Shown: one piece after another, positions 32,760 through 40,410 of the stretch
How positions within the stretch are numbered: the stretch's first letter is position 1
How the letters are laid out: each line of letters starts with the position of its first letter
Assembly (NCBI GenBank): GCA_903889965.1
Contig: CAISZM010000034.1
Span: forward strand, 1 to 41,687
Length of the DNA: 41,687 bases
Source: an uncultured Elusimicrobia bacterium
GTDB taxonomy: Bacteria > Elusimicrobiota > Elusimicrobia > Elusimicrobiales > UBA9959
Direction of reading: 5' to 3'
The notes under the pieces: model-generated
The model's database searches: none
What the model saw: only the letters and a program-made list of their open reading frames with translations
Told to the model about the DNA's origin: nothing
Made by a program: the position numbers and the translations under genes

Positions 32760-32794
32760 ATAGTTCGGTTCCATATTATATGTTTTCTAACTAT
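32760..32794 (-). promoter_or_regulatory. Promoter and candidate operator of the marR efflux operon
   Basis: ATAGTT and AACTAT form inverted half-sites flanking the near-palindrome ATATAATAT, which holds the TATAAT -10 element. The minus-strand half-site TAGTTAG resembles known MarR-family operator halves. A protein bound here would cover the promoter. Confidence 0.45.
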
Positions 32795-32811
32795 CGTGGT
32801 CAAATGGCCGC

Positions 32812-32845
32812 AAAAAAAAAGACCCGGCCTGCCGGGTCTTTTTTC
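32812..32845 (-). terminator. Terminator of the first DEAD-box helicase gene
   Basis: AAAAAAGACCCGGC pairs with GCCGGGTCTTTTTT around a two-base loop, with T tracts on both strands. It lies 30 nt after the helicase stop. Confidence 0.88.
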
Positions 32846-32874
32846 GTTTTTAGCTGTCCCTGTCGTGCCGGGCT

Positions 32875-34605
32875 TTACTCGTTCTTGTAGTCCTTCTTGC
32901 TTTTCTTCAGGAATCTGGAGAACCAGTTCCCGGCCGCGGGCGGCTTGTTCCCTGCCCCGGGGTTGGCATCGGGCCTGCCCTGGCGGGCGGAAGGCCGGCG
33001 CCTGGGTTCGTCAAAATATGGTGACGGGCTCACTATGCCGCCGTGCTGTCCGGGGCGCGCGCCGTAGCCGTCCGGCCCCGTACGCCTGCTGTTTCCCCTG
33101 GCCCTGGAACCTTCGTCGCGCCGCATGGGGGCGCGGCCGGACGCGGGGCGGGGTGCGCCGCCAGCCGTATCCTGCCTGCGGGGAGAAAAACCTCCCGGCC
33201 TGTCCTGACGGCGATAGTCCCTGCGGCCGCCGCCCTGTCCCGGTCTGTCCTGCCTCTGAAAATCTCTCCGGGGACGGCCGTGAGCGGGCCGGTCCTGCGT
33301 GCCGTGTTCTTGCCCGGGGCGCTGCTGCCCGGGACTTGCCGGCCCGCGGTCCTGCCGCTCCGGGGGACGCGGCTGCTGGCGCGCAGGAGAGGCAGGCCGC
33401 TGGTGGTGCTGTTCACCGGGGCGGCGCTTCTCACCGGGCTGGCTAGGACCTTCGGGGCCGCCGAACTCCGCGGCGCTGATGTCGGGAAATGTTGAAACAA
33501 GGAGCGGCATCCGTATAAGGCGCTCGATGCTGCGCACGTCCTTCCTCTGGTCGGGCGAGGCGAACGTGATGGCACGGCCCGGCTGACCGGCGCGCCCGGT
33601 GCGGCCTATGCGGTGCACATAATTTTCTTCCTCGTCCGGAAGGTCGTAGTTTATCACAAGCTCTATGCCGGTCACGTCTATGCCCCGCGCGGCTATATCG
33701 GTGGCTACGAGCACGCGGTATTTGCCGGACTTGAAACCTTCCAAAGCCTCGCGGCGCTGGGCCAGGGAGCGGTTGGAGTGTATCTCGGCCGCGTTATGCG
33801 GCATTTCCCTTATGGCGCGGGCTATCTTCTTCGCGCTGTGCTTCGTGCGGACGAAGAGCAGGACGCTTCCCCAGTATTTATCGAGCAGCTTCGCTAGCAG
33901 CGCGCTTTTGTCGCCGCGGTCCACTATGAAAAGTTCCTGTTCCACCTTGTCTACTACCGTGCCGGAGCGGGCCACCTCGATGCGCACCGGAAGTTTCATG
34001 TGGGCCGATGCCAGCTTCATGATAGCGTCGGGCATCGTGGCCGAAAAAAGCATCGTCTGCCGGTCCCTGGGCAACGCGGCGATTATCTTCTTGATCTGGG
34101 GCGCAAAACCCATGTCGAACATCCGGTCGGCCTCGTCCAACACGAGCACGCGCACTCCCCCGAGGTTCACGTTGCGCTGGTTAATATGGTCGATGAGCCT
34201 GCCGGGGGTGGCTATTATTATCCGGGGATTCTTGCGAAGTTCCTGGACCTGACGGCCGGAGCTTTCCCCCCCGATTATTATGGCGGCGTTCATCCCCATC
34301 AGCGGGGCGAACAGCCGCACCACCTCGGCCACCTGCATCGCCAGCTCGCGCGTGGGCACCAGCACCAAGCCTTTCCCGTCCCGGGCGGCCAGCTGCTGTA
34401 TCATGGGTATCGCGAAAGCTATGGTTTTCCCGGTCCCGGTCTGGGCTATGCCCACCATATCCTTGCCTTCGGCAGCGGCCGGTATGGCTCGGGCCTGTAT
34501 AGGTGTCGGGACAGTGAATTTAAGCGCGTCCAAAGCGGCGAGAAGTTTAGGTGCTATCCCCAGGCCGTAGAAGCCTGTTGCGGGTGTTGGTGTTGTGTCG
34601 GTCAT
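32875..34605 (-). CDS. DEAD-box RNA helicase, RhlE-like, with long Arg/Gly/Gln-rich tail
   Basis: A 576-residue ATP-dependent RNA helicase. Motifs in order: PTPIQ (Q motif), AQTGTGKT near 54-61, PTRELA, TPGRLIDH, DEADRMFDMGF near 155, SAT, and HRIGRTGRAGQ. The core ends near 370. The tail of about 200 residues is disordered and basic, with repeated RQDRPG-type units, many RR, RG and PR pairs; such tails hold RNA and can drive condensates. A GATAAT lies 5 nt before the ATG with no ribosome binding site. A paralogue with a short tail lies at 37010-38278. Confidence 0.93.
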   Translation of the reverse strand: MTDTTPTPATGFYGLGIAPKLLAALDALKFTVPTPIQARAIPAAAEGKDMVGIAQTGTGKTIAFAIPMIQQLAARDGKGLVLVPTRELAMQVAEVVRLFAPLMGMNAAIIIGGESSGRQVQELRKNPRIIIATPGRLIDHINQRNVNLGGVRVLVLDEADRMFDMGFAPQIKKIIAALPRDRQTMLFSATMPDAIMKLASAHMKLPVRIEVARSGTVVDKVEQELFIVDRGDKSALLAKLLDKYWGSVLLFVRTKHSAKKIARAIREMPHNAAEIHSNRSLAQRREALEGFKSGKYRVLVATDIAARGIDVTGIELVINYDLPDEEENYVHRIGRTGRAGQPGRAITFASPDQRKDVRSIERLIRMPLLVSTFPDISAAEFGGPEGPSQPGEKRRPGEQHHQRPASPARQQPRPPERQDRGPASPGQQRPGQEHGTQDRPAHGRPRRDFQRQDRPGQGGGRRDYRRQDRPGGFSPRRQDTAGGAPRPASGRAPMRRDEGSRARGNSRRTGPDGYGARPGQHGGIVSPSPYFDEPRRRPSARQGRPDANPGAGNKPPAAGNWFSRFLKKSKKDYKNE

Positions 34606-34610
34606 ATACC

Positions 34611-34616
34611 ATTATC
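34611..34616 (-). promoter_or_regulatory. -10 element of the first helicase gene (leaderless start)
   Basis: GATAAT on the minus strand ends 5 nt before the ATG at 34605. Confidence 0.45.
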
Positions 34617-34643
34617 CCATATATGCGGGTGCGCGTGTAGTGC

Positions 34644-34649
34644 TATAAT
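34644..34649 (+). promoter_or_regulatory. -10 element of the 34657 gene (leaderless start)
   Basis: TATAAT within the palindrome TATAATTATA ends 7 nt before the ATG at 34657, with no ribosome binding site. Confidence 0.45.
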
Positions 34650-34656
34650 TATACGG

Positions 34657-35163
34657 ATGAAAACGCTGATATTTTTTGCGCTCCTGGCCTCCGCCGGCGC
34701 CGTCTTTTCGGCCGTTTCCACGGAGGTACGCGTGACCGGTCTGGAACATCGCGTGACCAAAGTTGAAAAACGCGTGACCAGGATAGAACGCGGCGGTGCG
34801 GCCGCCCCCGCCAGGGTCTTTTCAAAAAAGAAGGGGCAGCCGGAGGACCCCATAGCCGTATATTTACTGAGGAAGACGCAGGTCATCGGCAAAGAAAAGA
34901 TGGGCCTGATCCTTTACCTGGAGTTCGAGAATACCGCGCATATCCGCTATTACGCCTTCAACGGCAACCTGGTTTTCACCGACGAGAACGGCGCGGGTAT
35001 CTGGAACACTGCATACGCCTACAGCGAGCCGCTCATGCCGGGGAGCAGGGCCAAGGCCTCGGTGGTGTTGCCCAGCACGCAGACCCGGGAATACTTGAAA
35101 TTCATCAGGGCGAAAAAAATACGGGTAAAACTGGAAAAACAGGAAGTTTACGGGCCGCCGTAG
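34657..35163 (+). CDS. Exported protein with short coiled coil, unknown function
   Basis: A 168-residue protein, not recognised. It has a signal peptide (MKTLIFFALLASAGAVFS), then a short heptad-like segment (TGLEHRVTKVEKRVTRIERG) in which the RVT unit repeats about every seven to eight residues, and a beta-rich domain (about 60-165) with LILYLEFENTAHIRYYAF and FTDENGAGIW. A much longer open frame continues upstream, but it is antisense to the helicase gene and lacks support; the ATG at 34657 is taken because the signal peptide and TATAAT element fit it. It is likely periplasmic. Confidence 0.72.
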   Translation: MKTLIFFALLASAGAVFSAVSTEVRVTGLEHRVTKVEKRVTRIERGGAAAPARVFSKKKGQPEDPIAVYLLRKTQVIGKEKMGLILYLEFENTAHIRYYAFNGNLVFTDENGAGIWNTAYAYSEPLMPGSRAKASVVLPSTQTREYLKFIRAKKIRVKLEKQEVYGPP

Positions 35164-35168
35164 GAGGC

Positions 35169-35642
35169 CTACTTTTCAAGCCGCGGCAGTTCCCTTATCA
35201 GTTTCGGGGTCACATTCAGGCGGTACCAGCGGGCCGTAGCCGCTTTGTGCAGCTGTCCTTCCGGGCACACCTTTTCAAAACCGAAGCGCACGTGGCAGCA
35301 GATGGTCACCAGGTTGTCGTCGTCGCAGGAATACCAGATCTGTGAAGCGCCGCGCTCTATGGCGTGGCGTATGCGGGCGCCTGTCAGCTGTTTGGCTATC
35401 CCCATCTCGCGCAGTTCGGGCTTTACCCGCAGCCCGTCCATTATCCAGCGCCCTTTCTCCCTGTATATCACGCTGTGGCCGGCGATCTCTTCCCCGGCGT
35501 ACGCCGCGAAGTAGGCGTGAGGTTTCCTGCCCAGCCTCTTTATCCCGCACCCGGAGTAAAAAACGTCAAAGCGGTCCTTCCAGGCATTGTCCTCCCGGTC
35601 GACCTTTCTTATGGTGATTATATTCCCGGCAGAGTCCGTCAT
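35169..35642 (-). CDS. GNAT family N-acetyltransferase
   Basis: A 157-residue GNAT-fold acetyltransferase. The acetyl-CoA loop is seen as VKPELREMGIAKQLTGARI near 73-91, with RWIMDGLRV as the preceding strand and WYSCDDDN as the next. The acceptor is unknown. It is convergent with the 34657 gene (5 nt apart) and divergent from an exported PLD nuclease. The start has a TATACT hexamer 7 nt upstream and no ribosome binding site. Confidence 0.85.
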   Translation of the reverse strand: MTDSAGNIITIRKVDREDNAWKDRFDVFYSGCGIKRLGRKPHAYFAAYAGEEIAGHSVIYREKGRWIMDGLRVKPELREMGIAKQLTGARIRHAIERGASQIWYSCDDDNLVTICCHVRFGFEKVCPEGQLHKAATARWYRLNVTPKLIRELPRLEK

Positions 35643-35649
35643 AATAAAA

Positions 35650-35655
35650 AGTATA
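35650..35655 (-). promoter_or_regulatory. -10 element of the GNAT gene (leaderless start)
   Basis: TATACT on the minus strand ends 7 nt before the ATG at 35642. Confidence 0.45.
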
Positions 35656-35683
35656 CAGGAAAATGCGCCGTCTGCAATCGGCC

Positions 35684-35735
35684 ATTAGCCCCATTGCGGC
35701 ATAGGCCCAATACCCCCGCGTCTTTAGGACTAATG
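35684..35735. promoter_or_regulatory. TAGGCCC-type motif array between GNAT and PLD nuclease genes
   Basis: Three related elements follow one another: ATTAGCCCCATTG (35684), ATAGGCCCAATA (35701) and TTAGGACTAATG (35724), their TAG cores 16 and 23 nt apart. A 14-nt string TGCGGCATAGGCCC (35695-35708) recurs inverted at 40316-40329, also between a GNAT and an exported nuclease gene. A regulator binding site is the simplest reading. Confidence 0.4.
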
Positions 35736-35809
35736 CCTCTTATCCCCCGCGGCCGCGGATGGTAATATATTACGTAATCCTGAAAGCACTGCGGGTACGG
35801 AGGTTAATA

Positions 35810-36946
35810 GTGAAAAAGATATTTGGTTCCATGCTGCTCGTTCTTCTTGCCGCTCCTGCGGCGTTCTCCTCCGGCTTTCCCCTCGAATCGGTAACGCTCA
35901 ATAATTTCCCGCCCGCCCGGACAACGGCGGCGCCCGAGCCGGTTTATGACAGGGCCGGCTATGACTGGACCGGCCTGCCGGCCTATATATTCACCGAGCA
36001 GGAGAGGGTCTCGAGCGCGGTGACCGGCGCCATCGGGCGCACGCAGTCCACCCTGGACGTGGCCCTCTACAACCTCCAGATACCGGACGCCTCAGCGGCG
36101 CTCCTGAAAGCCAGGGAACGCGGCGTCAAGGTGCGGGTGATCCTGGATTACGAACACGTGTACCCAAAGGCGGGCAAGGAGATGCAGGACCTGATAGACG
36201 CGGGTATGGACGTGCGCGTGATGAAGGGCCGGGGCGGTTCCGGCTCCATGCACTGCAAGTTCGCTATCTTCGACGGTCAGCTCCTGGAGACCGGCTCCGC
36301 CAACTGGAGCCTTTCGGCCGAGAACGCCAGCTACGAGAACCTTATGTTCGTTTCGGATCCCCGCATCATACAGGGCTACCAGGCCGATTTTAACTGGATG
36401 TGGGCGCAGGCGAAACCCGCCGGAGCTGCGGATAGCGTTTCCGCCAGGCCGACCGCCCCTCCCTCTGACCCCAGTCCCTCGGTGTCTTTTAACGGCACGT
36501 CCCTGCCCAATTACTCTTTCTCCCCGCGCGGCGGAACTGAGGCTTGGATCATAAAGGCCGTGGACGCCGCCCGCGCGGAAGTGGACGTGGCCATGTTCTC
36601 TTTTACTTCGCGCCCCATAATGGATTCACTTAACAGGGCCGCGGTACGCGGCGTCAAAGTTAAGCTCCTGCTTTACGCGAAATCGGCTTTTCCCTTCCGG
36701 GAGGAAGTTAAGAAGAACGGCATAGTGGTGCGGTTGAAGTATGGACGCGTGGAGGCCGGGCTGATGCATAACAAGTACGCCGTGCTGGACAATGCCATGC
36801 TTATCAACGGGTCTTTCAACTGGTCCGCTACGGCGGAGGAACTCAACACCGAGAACACCATATTCACGCTGGTTCCGGAATATGTGGCTCCCTACAAGGC
36901 CGAGTTCGACAGGCTCTTTACGCAGGGGTTTCCGCTTAAAGATTGA
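35810..36946 (+). CDS. Exported phospholipase D-family nuclease/phosphodiesterase
   Basis: A 378-residue protein starting at GTG 35810, chosen because GGAGG lies 6 nt upstream and a signal peptide (KKIFGSMLLVLLAAPAAFSSG) follows at once. Two PLD-like domains each have an HKD motif: HCKFAIFDG near 147 with GSANWS after it, and HNKYAVLDN near 319 with GSFNWS. Both are complete, so one active site can form at their interface. Such proteins cleave DNA or phospholipid phosphodiesters; nuclease activity is more likely given the closeness to Nuc-type PLDs. A Pro/Ser/Ala linker separates the halves (about 205-230). Confidence 0.9.
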   Translation: MKKIFGSMLLVLLAAPAAFSSGFPLESVTLNNFPPARTTAAPEPVYDRAGYDWTGLPAYIFTEQERVSSAVTGAIGRTQSTLDVALYNLQIPDASAALLKARERGVKVRVILDYEHVYPKAGKEMQDLIDAGMDVRVMKGRGGSGSMHCKFAIFDGQLLETGSANWSLSAENASYENLMFVSDPRIIQGYQADFNWMWAQAKPAGAADSVSARPTAPPSDPSPSVSFNGTSLPNYSFSPRGGTEAWIIKAVDAARAEVDVAMFSFTSRPIMDSLNRAAVRGVKVKLLLYAKSAFPFREEVKKNGIVVRLKYGRVEAGLMHNKYAVLDNAMLINGSFNWSATAEELNTENTIFTLVPEYVAPYKAEFDRLFTQGFPLKD

Positions 36947-36961
36947 CAGGTCTCGTGGTCC

Positions 36962-36999
36962 AAAATAAAAAGGCCGCCGAAAGGCGGCCTTTTTATTTT
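36962..36999. terminator. Bidirectional terminator between PLD nuclease and second helicase
   Basis: A perfect 17-bp inverted repeat with a GAAA tetraloop; GC core GGCCGCC/GGCGGCC and AT-rich ends giving T tracts on both strands. It serves both convergent genes. Confidence 0.93.
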
Positions 37000-37009
37000 G
37001 AGGCTGGCT

Positions 37010-38278
37010 TTACCTGCGGCGTCGTCCCCCTCCGCCAGGCCTGCGCGCCGAGCGCTGGTTCCACCCGCGGTTCGTGGCGGCGTGGTCATATCCCCATAAT
37101 GTTTCCGCCGGTATTTCCGGGTGCGTCATCTGGGAAAGCGGTATGCCGGTCAGGGTTTCTATACTGCGCACGTCGCTGCCCTGCTCGGGAGTCGCGAAAG
37201 TTATCGCGCGGCCGGGCTGCCCGGCGCGGCCGGTGCGGCCTATACGGTGCACGTACGCGTCGTCTTCGGAGGGCAGTTCGTAGTTAATGACCAGCTCTAT
37301 GCCGGTTACGTCTATGCCCCGCGCGGCTATATCGGTCGCCACCAGTATGCGGTATTTGCCGGATTTAAAGCCCGCCATGGCGTCTTTACGCTGGCCCATA
37401 GTACGGTCAGAATGTATCTCCGCCACGTGGTGGCCCATATAGGAGAGTATCTGCGTCACCTTAGCGGCATCATATCTTGTTTCCACGAAGATCAGCACCG
37501 TGCCCGCATATTTTTCGAGCAGCTTGGAGAGGAGAAGCGGCTTGGAACTGCTGCGCACGACATAAAGTTCCTGCGTTACGTTGTCGGCGGCGGTGCCGGA
37601 TTTGGCCACCTCTATGCGGATCGGCAGTTTCATGTGCTGGCTGGCGAGCCGCATAACCTCGTCGGGGATGGTGGCGGAGAACAGCATCGTCTGCCTTTCC
37701 CTGGGAAGGCAGCGTATGATGCGGTTTATCTGCGGCGCGAAGCCCATGTCGAACATCCGGTCGGCTTCGTCCAGAACGAGTATGCGCGCGTCGTGCACCT
37801 TGAGCGCGCCAGCCTGTATGTGGTCATTGACGCGGCCGGGGGTGCCTATGATAATGCGCGCTTTGCGGTTAAGGTCTCTCAGCTGGCCTTCCTTCCCTTC
37901 GCCGCCTATCAGGCAGGCCACGCCCATGTTAAAGGCCGGCGCGAAATCGCGGCAGACTTCGGCCACCTGCAGCGCGAGTTCGCGTGTGGGCAGAAGGACC
38001 AGCGCTTTTCCCGGCCCTGCGGCCAGGCGCTGTATCATCGGTATGGAGAAGGCGATGGTCTTGCCGGTGCCGGTCTGGGCTATGCCGACCATGTCCTTGC
38101 CTTCGGTGGCTATGCGTATCGCTTTTTCCTGTATAGGGGTGGGGACGACGAACCCTTTTTTATCCAGGATGTCCATAAGCTTCGGGGCTATCCCCAGGCC
38201 GTAGAACCCGGACGCCGCTTTTTTAAGCCCCAGGGTATGAAGGGCTTTGATGCCTATTTTTTTCAGTAGTCGTTTCAT
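37010..38278 (-). CDS. DEAD-box RNA helicase, RhlE-like, short basic tail
   Basis: A 422-residue helicase closely similar to the one at 32875-34605 (both share GFYGLGIAPKL, AQTGTGKTIAF, DEADRMFDMGFAPQI and HRIGRTGRAGQPGRAITFA). It has an extra basic N-terminus (MKRLLKKIGIKALHTLGLKK) and only a short C-terminal tail ending in RRPGGGGRRRR. The duplication is therefore of the core, with tails that differ. TATAAT lies 11 nt before the ATG, with no good ribosome binding site. It probably acts in RNA unwinding or ribosome assembly. Confidence 0.93.
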   Translation of the reverse strand: MKRLLKKIGIKALHTLGLKKAASGFYGLGIAPKLMDILDKKGFVVPTPIQEKAIRIATEGKDMVGIAQTGTGKTIAFSIPMIQRLAAGPGKALVLLPTRELALQVAEVCRDFAPAFNMGVACLIGGEGKEGQLRDLNRKARIIIGTPGRVNDHIQAGALKVHDARILVLDEADRMFDMGFAPQINRIIRCLPRERQTMLFSATIPDEVMRLASQHMKLPIRIEVAKSGTAADNVTQELYVVRSSSKPLLLSKLLEKYAGTVLIFVETRYDAAKVTQILSYMGHHVAEIHSDRTMGQRKDAMAGFKSGKYRILVATDIAARGIDVTGIELVINYELPSEDDAYVHRIGRTGRAGQPGRAITFATPEQGSDVRSIETLTGIPLSQMTHPEIPAETLWGYDHAATNRGWNQRSARRPGGGGRRRR

Positions 38279-38289
38279 ATTGTCTCTAT

Positions 38290-38295
38290 ATTATA
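38290..38295 (-). promoter_or_regulatory. -10 hexamer of the second helicase gene
   Basis: TATAAT on the minus strand ends 11 nt before the ATG at 38278, implying a leader of only a few bases. Confidence 0.45.
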
Positions 38296-38360
38296 TTCTT
38301 TTTCCACCCTCCTCGTCGGCGAAAGTCGCAGGCTTTAACCCGCGGCCGACGGGGCGGGGC

Positions 38361-39770
38361 TCAGTTAAGCTCAAAGACCTCGCCCATTGCGGGGCATTTT
38401 ACGTTCTTCACGCCATCGGCGGCGAGTGCCGCGGAAAGGGCCGACCTGGCCTCCGGGTCGCCGTGCACCAGGAAGATCCCGCGCGCCGGGTTTACGGCCT
38501 TTATGAAAACGGAAAGATCAGCCTTGTCGGCGTGCGAGGAAAAGGTGTGCATCGTCTCCACGCGGGCCCAAACTTCATGCTCCATGCCGAAGATCTTGAC
38601 CTTCTTTATCCCGTCCTGCAGTTTGCGGCCGAGCGTTCCGGCTGCCTGGTATCCTACCAGCAGTATGGTGGTGCTTTCGGTCCCGATATTGTTGCGCAGG
38701 TGGTGCAGCACGCGGCCTCCTTCGCACATGCCGGAGGCGGAAATTATCAGCATGGGTCCGCTTTTATTATTAAGGGACTGTGACTCCTCTTTGGAGCGCA
38801 GGTAGCGTATATAGTCGAAGCCGAAGGGGTCTCCGTCCATCCGCGCGTAGGCTTTGAATTTGTCGTCGAAACAGAAGTCTTCGCGGCGCTTGTTGAAGAT
38901 CTCCGTAAGGCTTATCGCCATGGGACTGTCGACGTAGATGGGGATTTCGGGCACGGACTTGTCCCGCCGGAGCTTGTCGATTATAAAAATTATTTCCTGC
39001 GTCCGCTCCAGCGCGAAGCTGGGGATCACTATCTTGCCGTTCTCTTTTACCGCCCTTTTTATCACCCCGGCCAGCTTGCCCGCCGCGTCCTCCAGCTTTT
39101 CGTGCAGGCGGTCGCCGTAGGTGCTCTCTATGATCAGGTAATCCACCCCTTCCGGCGCCGCTGGGGTTTCCAGCAGCAGGGCTTCCTGGCGGCCCAGGTC
39201 GCCGGTGTAAAGGATCCTGCGGCGGCCGCCGGAGGTTTCCAGATCCAGCTGCGTCATCGCCGAGCCCATCACGTGGCCGGCGTTAAGGAATCTGGCGGTT
39301 ACTCCCGGCGCGGGCTCGAAGTCGGAATTGTAATCGGTCGGTTTCATATGGCCGAGCGCCAGCGCCGCGTCTTCCTCGGTATAGAGAGGCTCTATGGAGA
39401 GATGCTCCGCGGCGTGGATCTTGTTATAGAACTGGGCGTCCGCCACCTGCAGGCGCGAGGAATCGGCAAGCATGACCGCGGTTATCTCCGCGGTGCCGCT
39501 GGTGGCGTAAAGCGGCGCGTCGCAGCCGTTGCGGTAGAGCAGCGGCATAAGTCCGCAGTGGTCCACGTGCGCGTGGCTGAGCATTACCGCGTCCACGGAG
39601 GCGGGCGGAAAGGTAAAGGTCCTGTTTTTCGAGTCCGCGTCGCTGCGGTGCCCCTGGAACATGCCGCAGTCCAGCAGGATAGTGCTGCCGTTAGCCTCGA
39701 GCAGATGCCGGGAACCGGTCACCTCGCCGGCAGCCCCGAGAAATGATATTTTTGCCTTATTGTTGTTCAT
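38361..39770 (-). CDS. Beta-CASP metallo-beta-lactamase ribonuclease
   Basis: A 469-residue RNA-processing nuclease of the beta-CASP family (Ysh1/CPSF73-like, as in Thermus TTHA0252). Metal motifs: LLDCGMF, SHAHVDHCG near 64-72, NAGHVMGSAM near 166, YTGDLG near 192. Beta-CASP motifs: IESTYGDR (A), GMCEGGRVLHHL (B) and TFSSHADK (C). No KH domain or signal peptide is seen. It should cleave RNA in the cytosol with zinc. The ATG overlaps the stop of the upstream GNAT gene (ATGA), and AAGGA is the ribosome binding site. Confidence 0.93.
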   Translation of the reverse strand: MNNNKAKISFLGAAGEVTGSRHLLEANGSTILLDCGMFQGHRSDADSKNRTFTFPPASVDAVMLSHAHVDHCGLMPLLYRNGCDAPLYATSGTAEITAVMLADSSRLQVADAQFYNKIHAAEHLSIEPLYTEEDAALALGHMKPTDYNSDFEPAPGVTARFLNAGHVMGSAMTQLDLETSGGRRRILYTGDLGRQEALLLETPAAPEGVDYLIIESTYGDRLHEKLEDAAGKLAGVIKRAVKENGKIVIPSFALERTQEIIFIIDKLRRDKSVPEIPIYVDSPMAISLTEIFNKRREDFCFDDKFKAYARMDGDPFGFDYIRYLRSKEESQSLNNKSGPMLIISASGMCEGGRVLHHLRNNIGTESTTILLVGYQAAGTLGRKLQDGIKKVKIFGMEHEVWARVETMHTFSSHADKADLSVFIKAVNPARGIFLVHGDPEARSALSAALAADGVKNVKCPAMGEVFELN

Positions 39771-40255
39771 GGTTTCCTTTTATACGCGCGTTTGAAAGAA
39801 AGCAGCGGTCCCGTAGTCTTGCGCAATAACAGCTCGTCCGAACCTTTAACCAGAAAATCCTTCAGTACCCCGGTTTTTTTGTAGCCCAGCCTTTTGTAAA
39901 ACCGGAGCGCGTCCTTGTTGAACGATGAGACGCAGAGGAAAACGTTGGGGGATACTGCGGCTATGCGCCGTTCGGCGCGCAGCATCAGCCGCGCGCCCAG
40001 CCCCATGTCCCTGCAGCCGGGCGCGACGCATAGCGCCCGGATGTAACCTTTCAGCGTGCCGTACATAATTATCTGCACGAGGCCGCGTATTTCACTGCCG
40101 TCCCTGGCTGCGTATAGTTCCCCGAAAGGGGCTTTAACGGAATTAAGGCATCGGTCATACGTAATGCCAAGCCTTTTCCAAGGGTCGGAGGCGGCCATCA
40201 ACCTGGCAGCGGCGGCGTGATCTGAAGGAGAGCGGAGTCTGGAAATTTTTAACAT
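39767..40255 (-). CDS. GNAT family N-acetyltransferase
   Basis: A 162-residue GNAT protein. The acetyl-CoA loop is VAPGCRDMGLGARLMLRAERR near 91-111, and the last motif FNKDALRFYKRLGYKKTG near 125-142 is characteristic. The ATG at 40255 is preferred to an upstream one at 40354: the fold starts there and a TATTAT hexamer lies 10 nt before it. The gene leads a two-gene operon with the beta-CASP ribonuclease and is divergent from an exported endonuclease. Its substrate is unknown. Confidence 0.85.
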   Translation of the reverse strand: MLKISRLRSPSDHAAAARLMAASDPWKRLGITYDRCLNSVKAPFGELYAARDGSEIRGLVQIIMYGTLKGYIRALCVAPGCRDMGLGARLMLRAERRIAAVSPNVFLCVSSFNKDALRFYKRLGYKKTGVLKDFLVKGSDELLLRKTTGPLLSFKRAYKRKP

Positions 40256-40315
40256 CTCTATATCAATAATATCAAGTTTGAGCCGGAATTTCCGCAAATT
40301 ATTTGATTCCTGCCA

Positions 40316-40366
40316 GGGCCTATGCCGCATATAGGTCCTTTGGCCCTTGCACAATGGGCCCTATTC
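40316..40366. promoter_or_regulatory. Second TAGGCCC-type motif array, between GNAT and endonuclease I genes
   Basis: Elements GGGCCTATGCCGCA (40316-40329, exact inverse of the 14-nt string at 35695-35708), ATAGGTCCTTTGGCCC (40330) and CAATGGGCCCTATT (40352) follow one another. TATAAT of the nuclease promoter begins at 40374. Confidence 0.4.
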
Positions 40367-40373
40367 CCTAAAC

Positions 40374-40379
40374 TATAAT
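40374..40379 (+). promoter_or_regulatory. -10 hexamer of the endonuclease gene
   Basis: TATAAT lies 31 nt before the TTG start at 40411; a GGAGGAG ribosome binding site lies between. TTGCAC at 40347 is too far away for a good -35. Confidence 0.5.
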
Positions 40380-40410
40380 TGGTTTAAGTTAAGCTGGCGG
40401 TGGAGGAGCA

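Noticed and set aside
34000-34656. Upstream extension of the 34657 gene
   Set aside because: It lies antisense to the first DEAD-box helicase, and the signal peptide and promoter both mark 34657 as the start.
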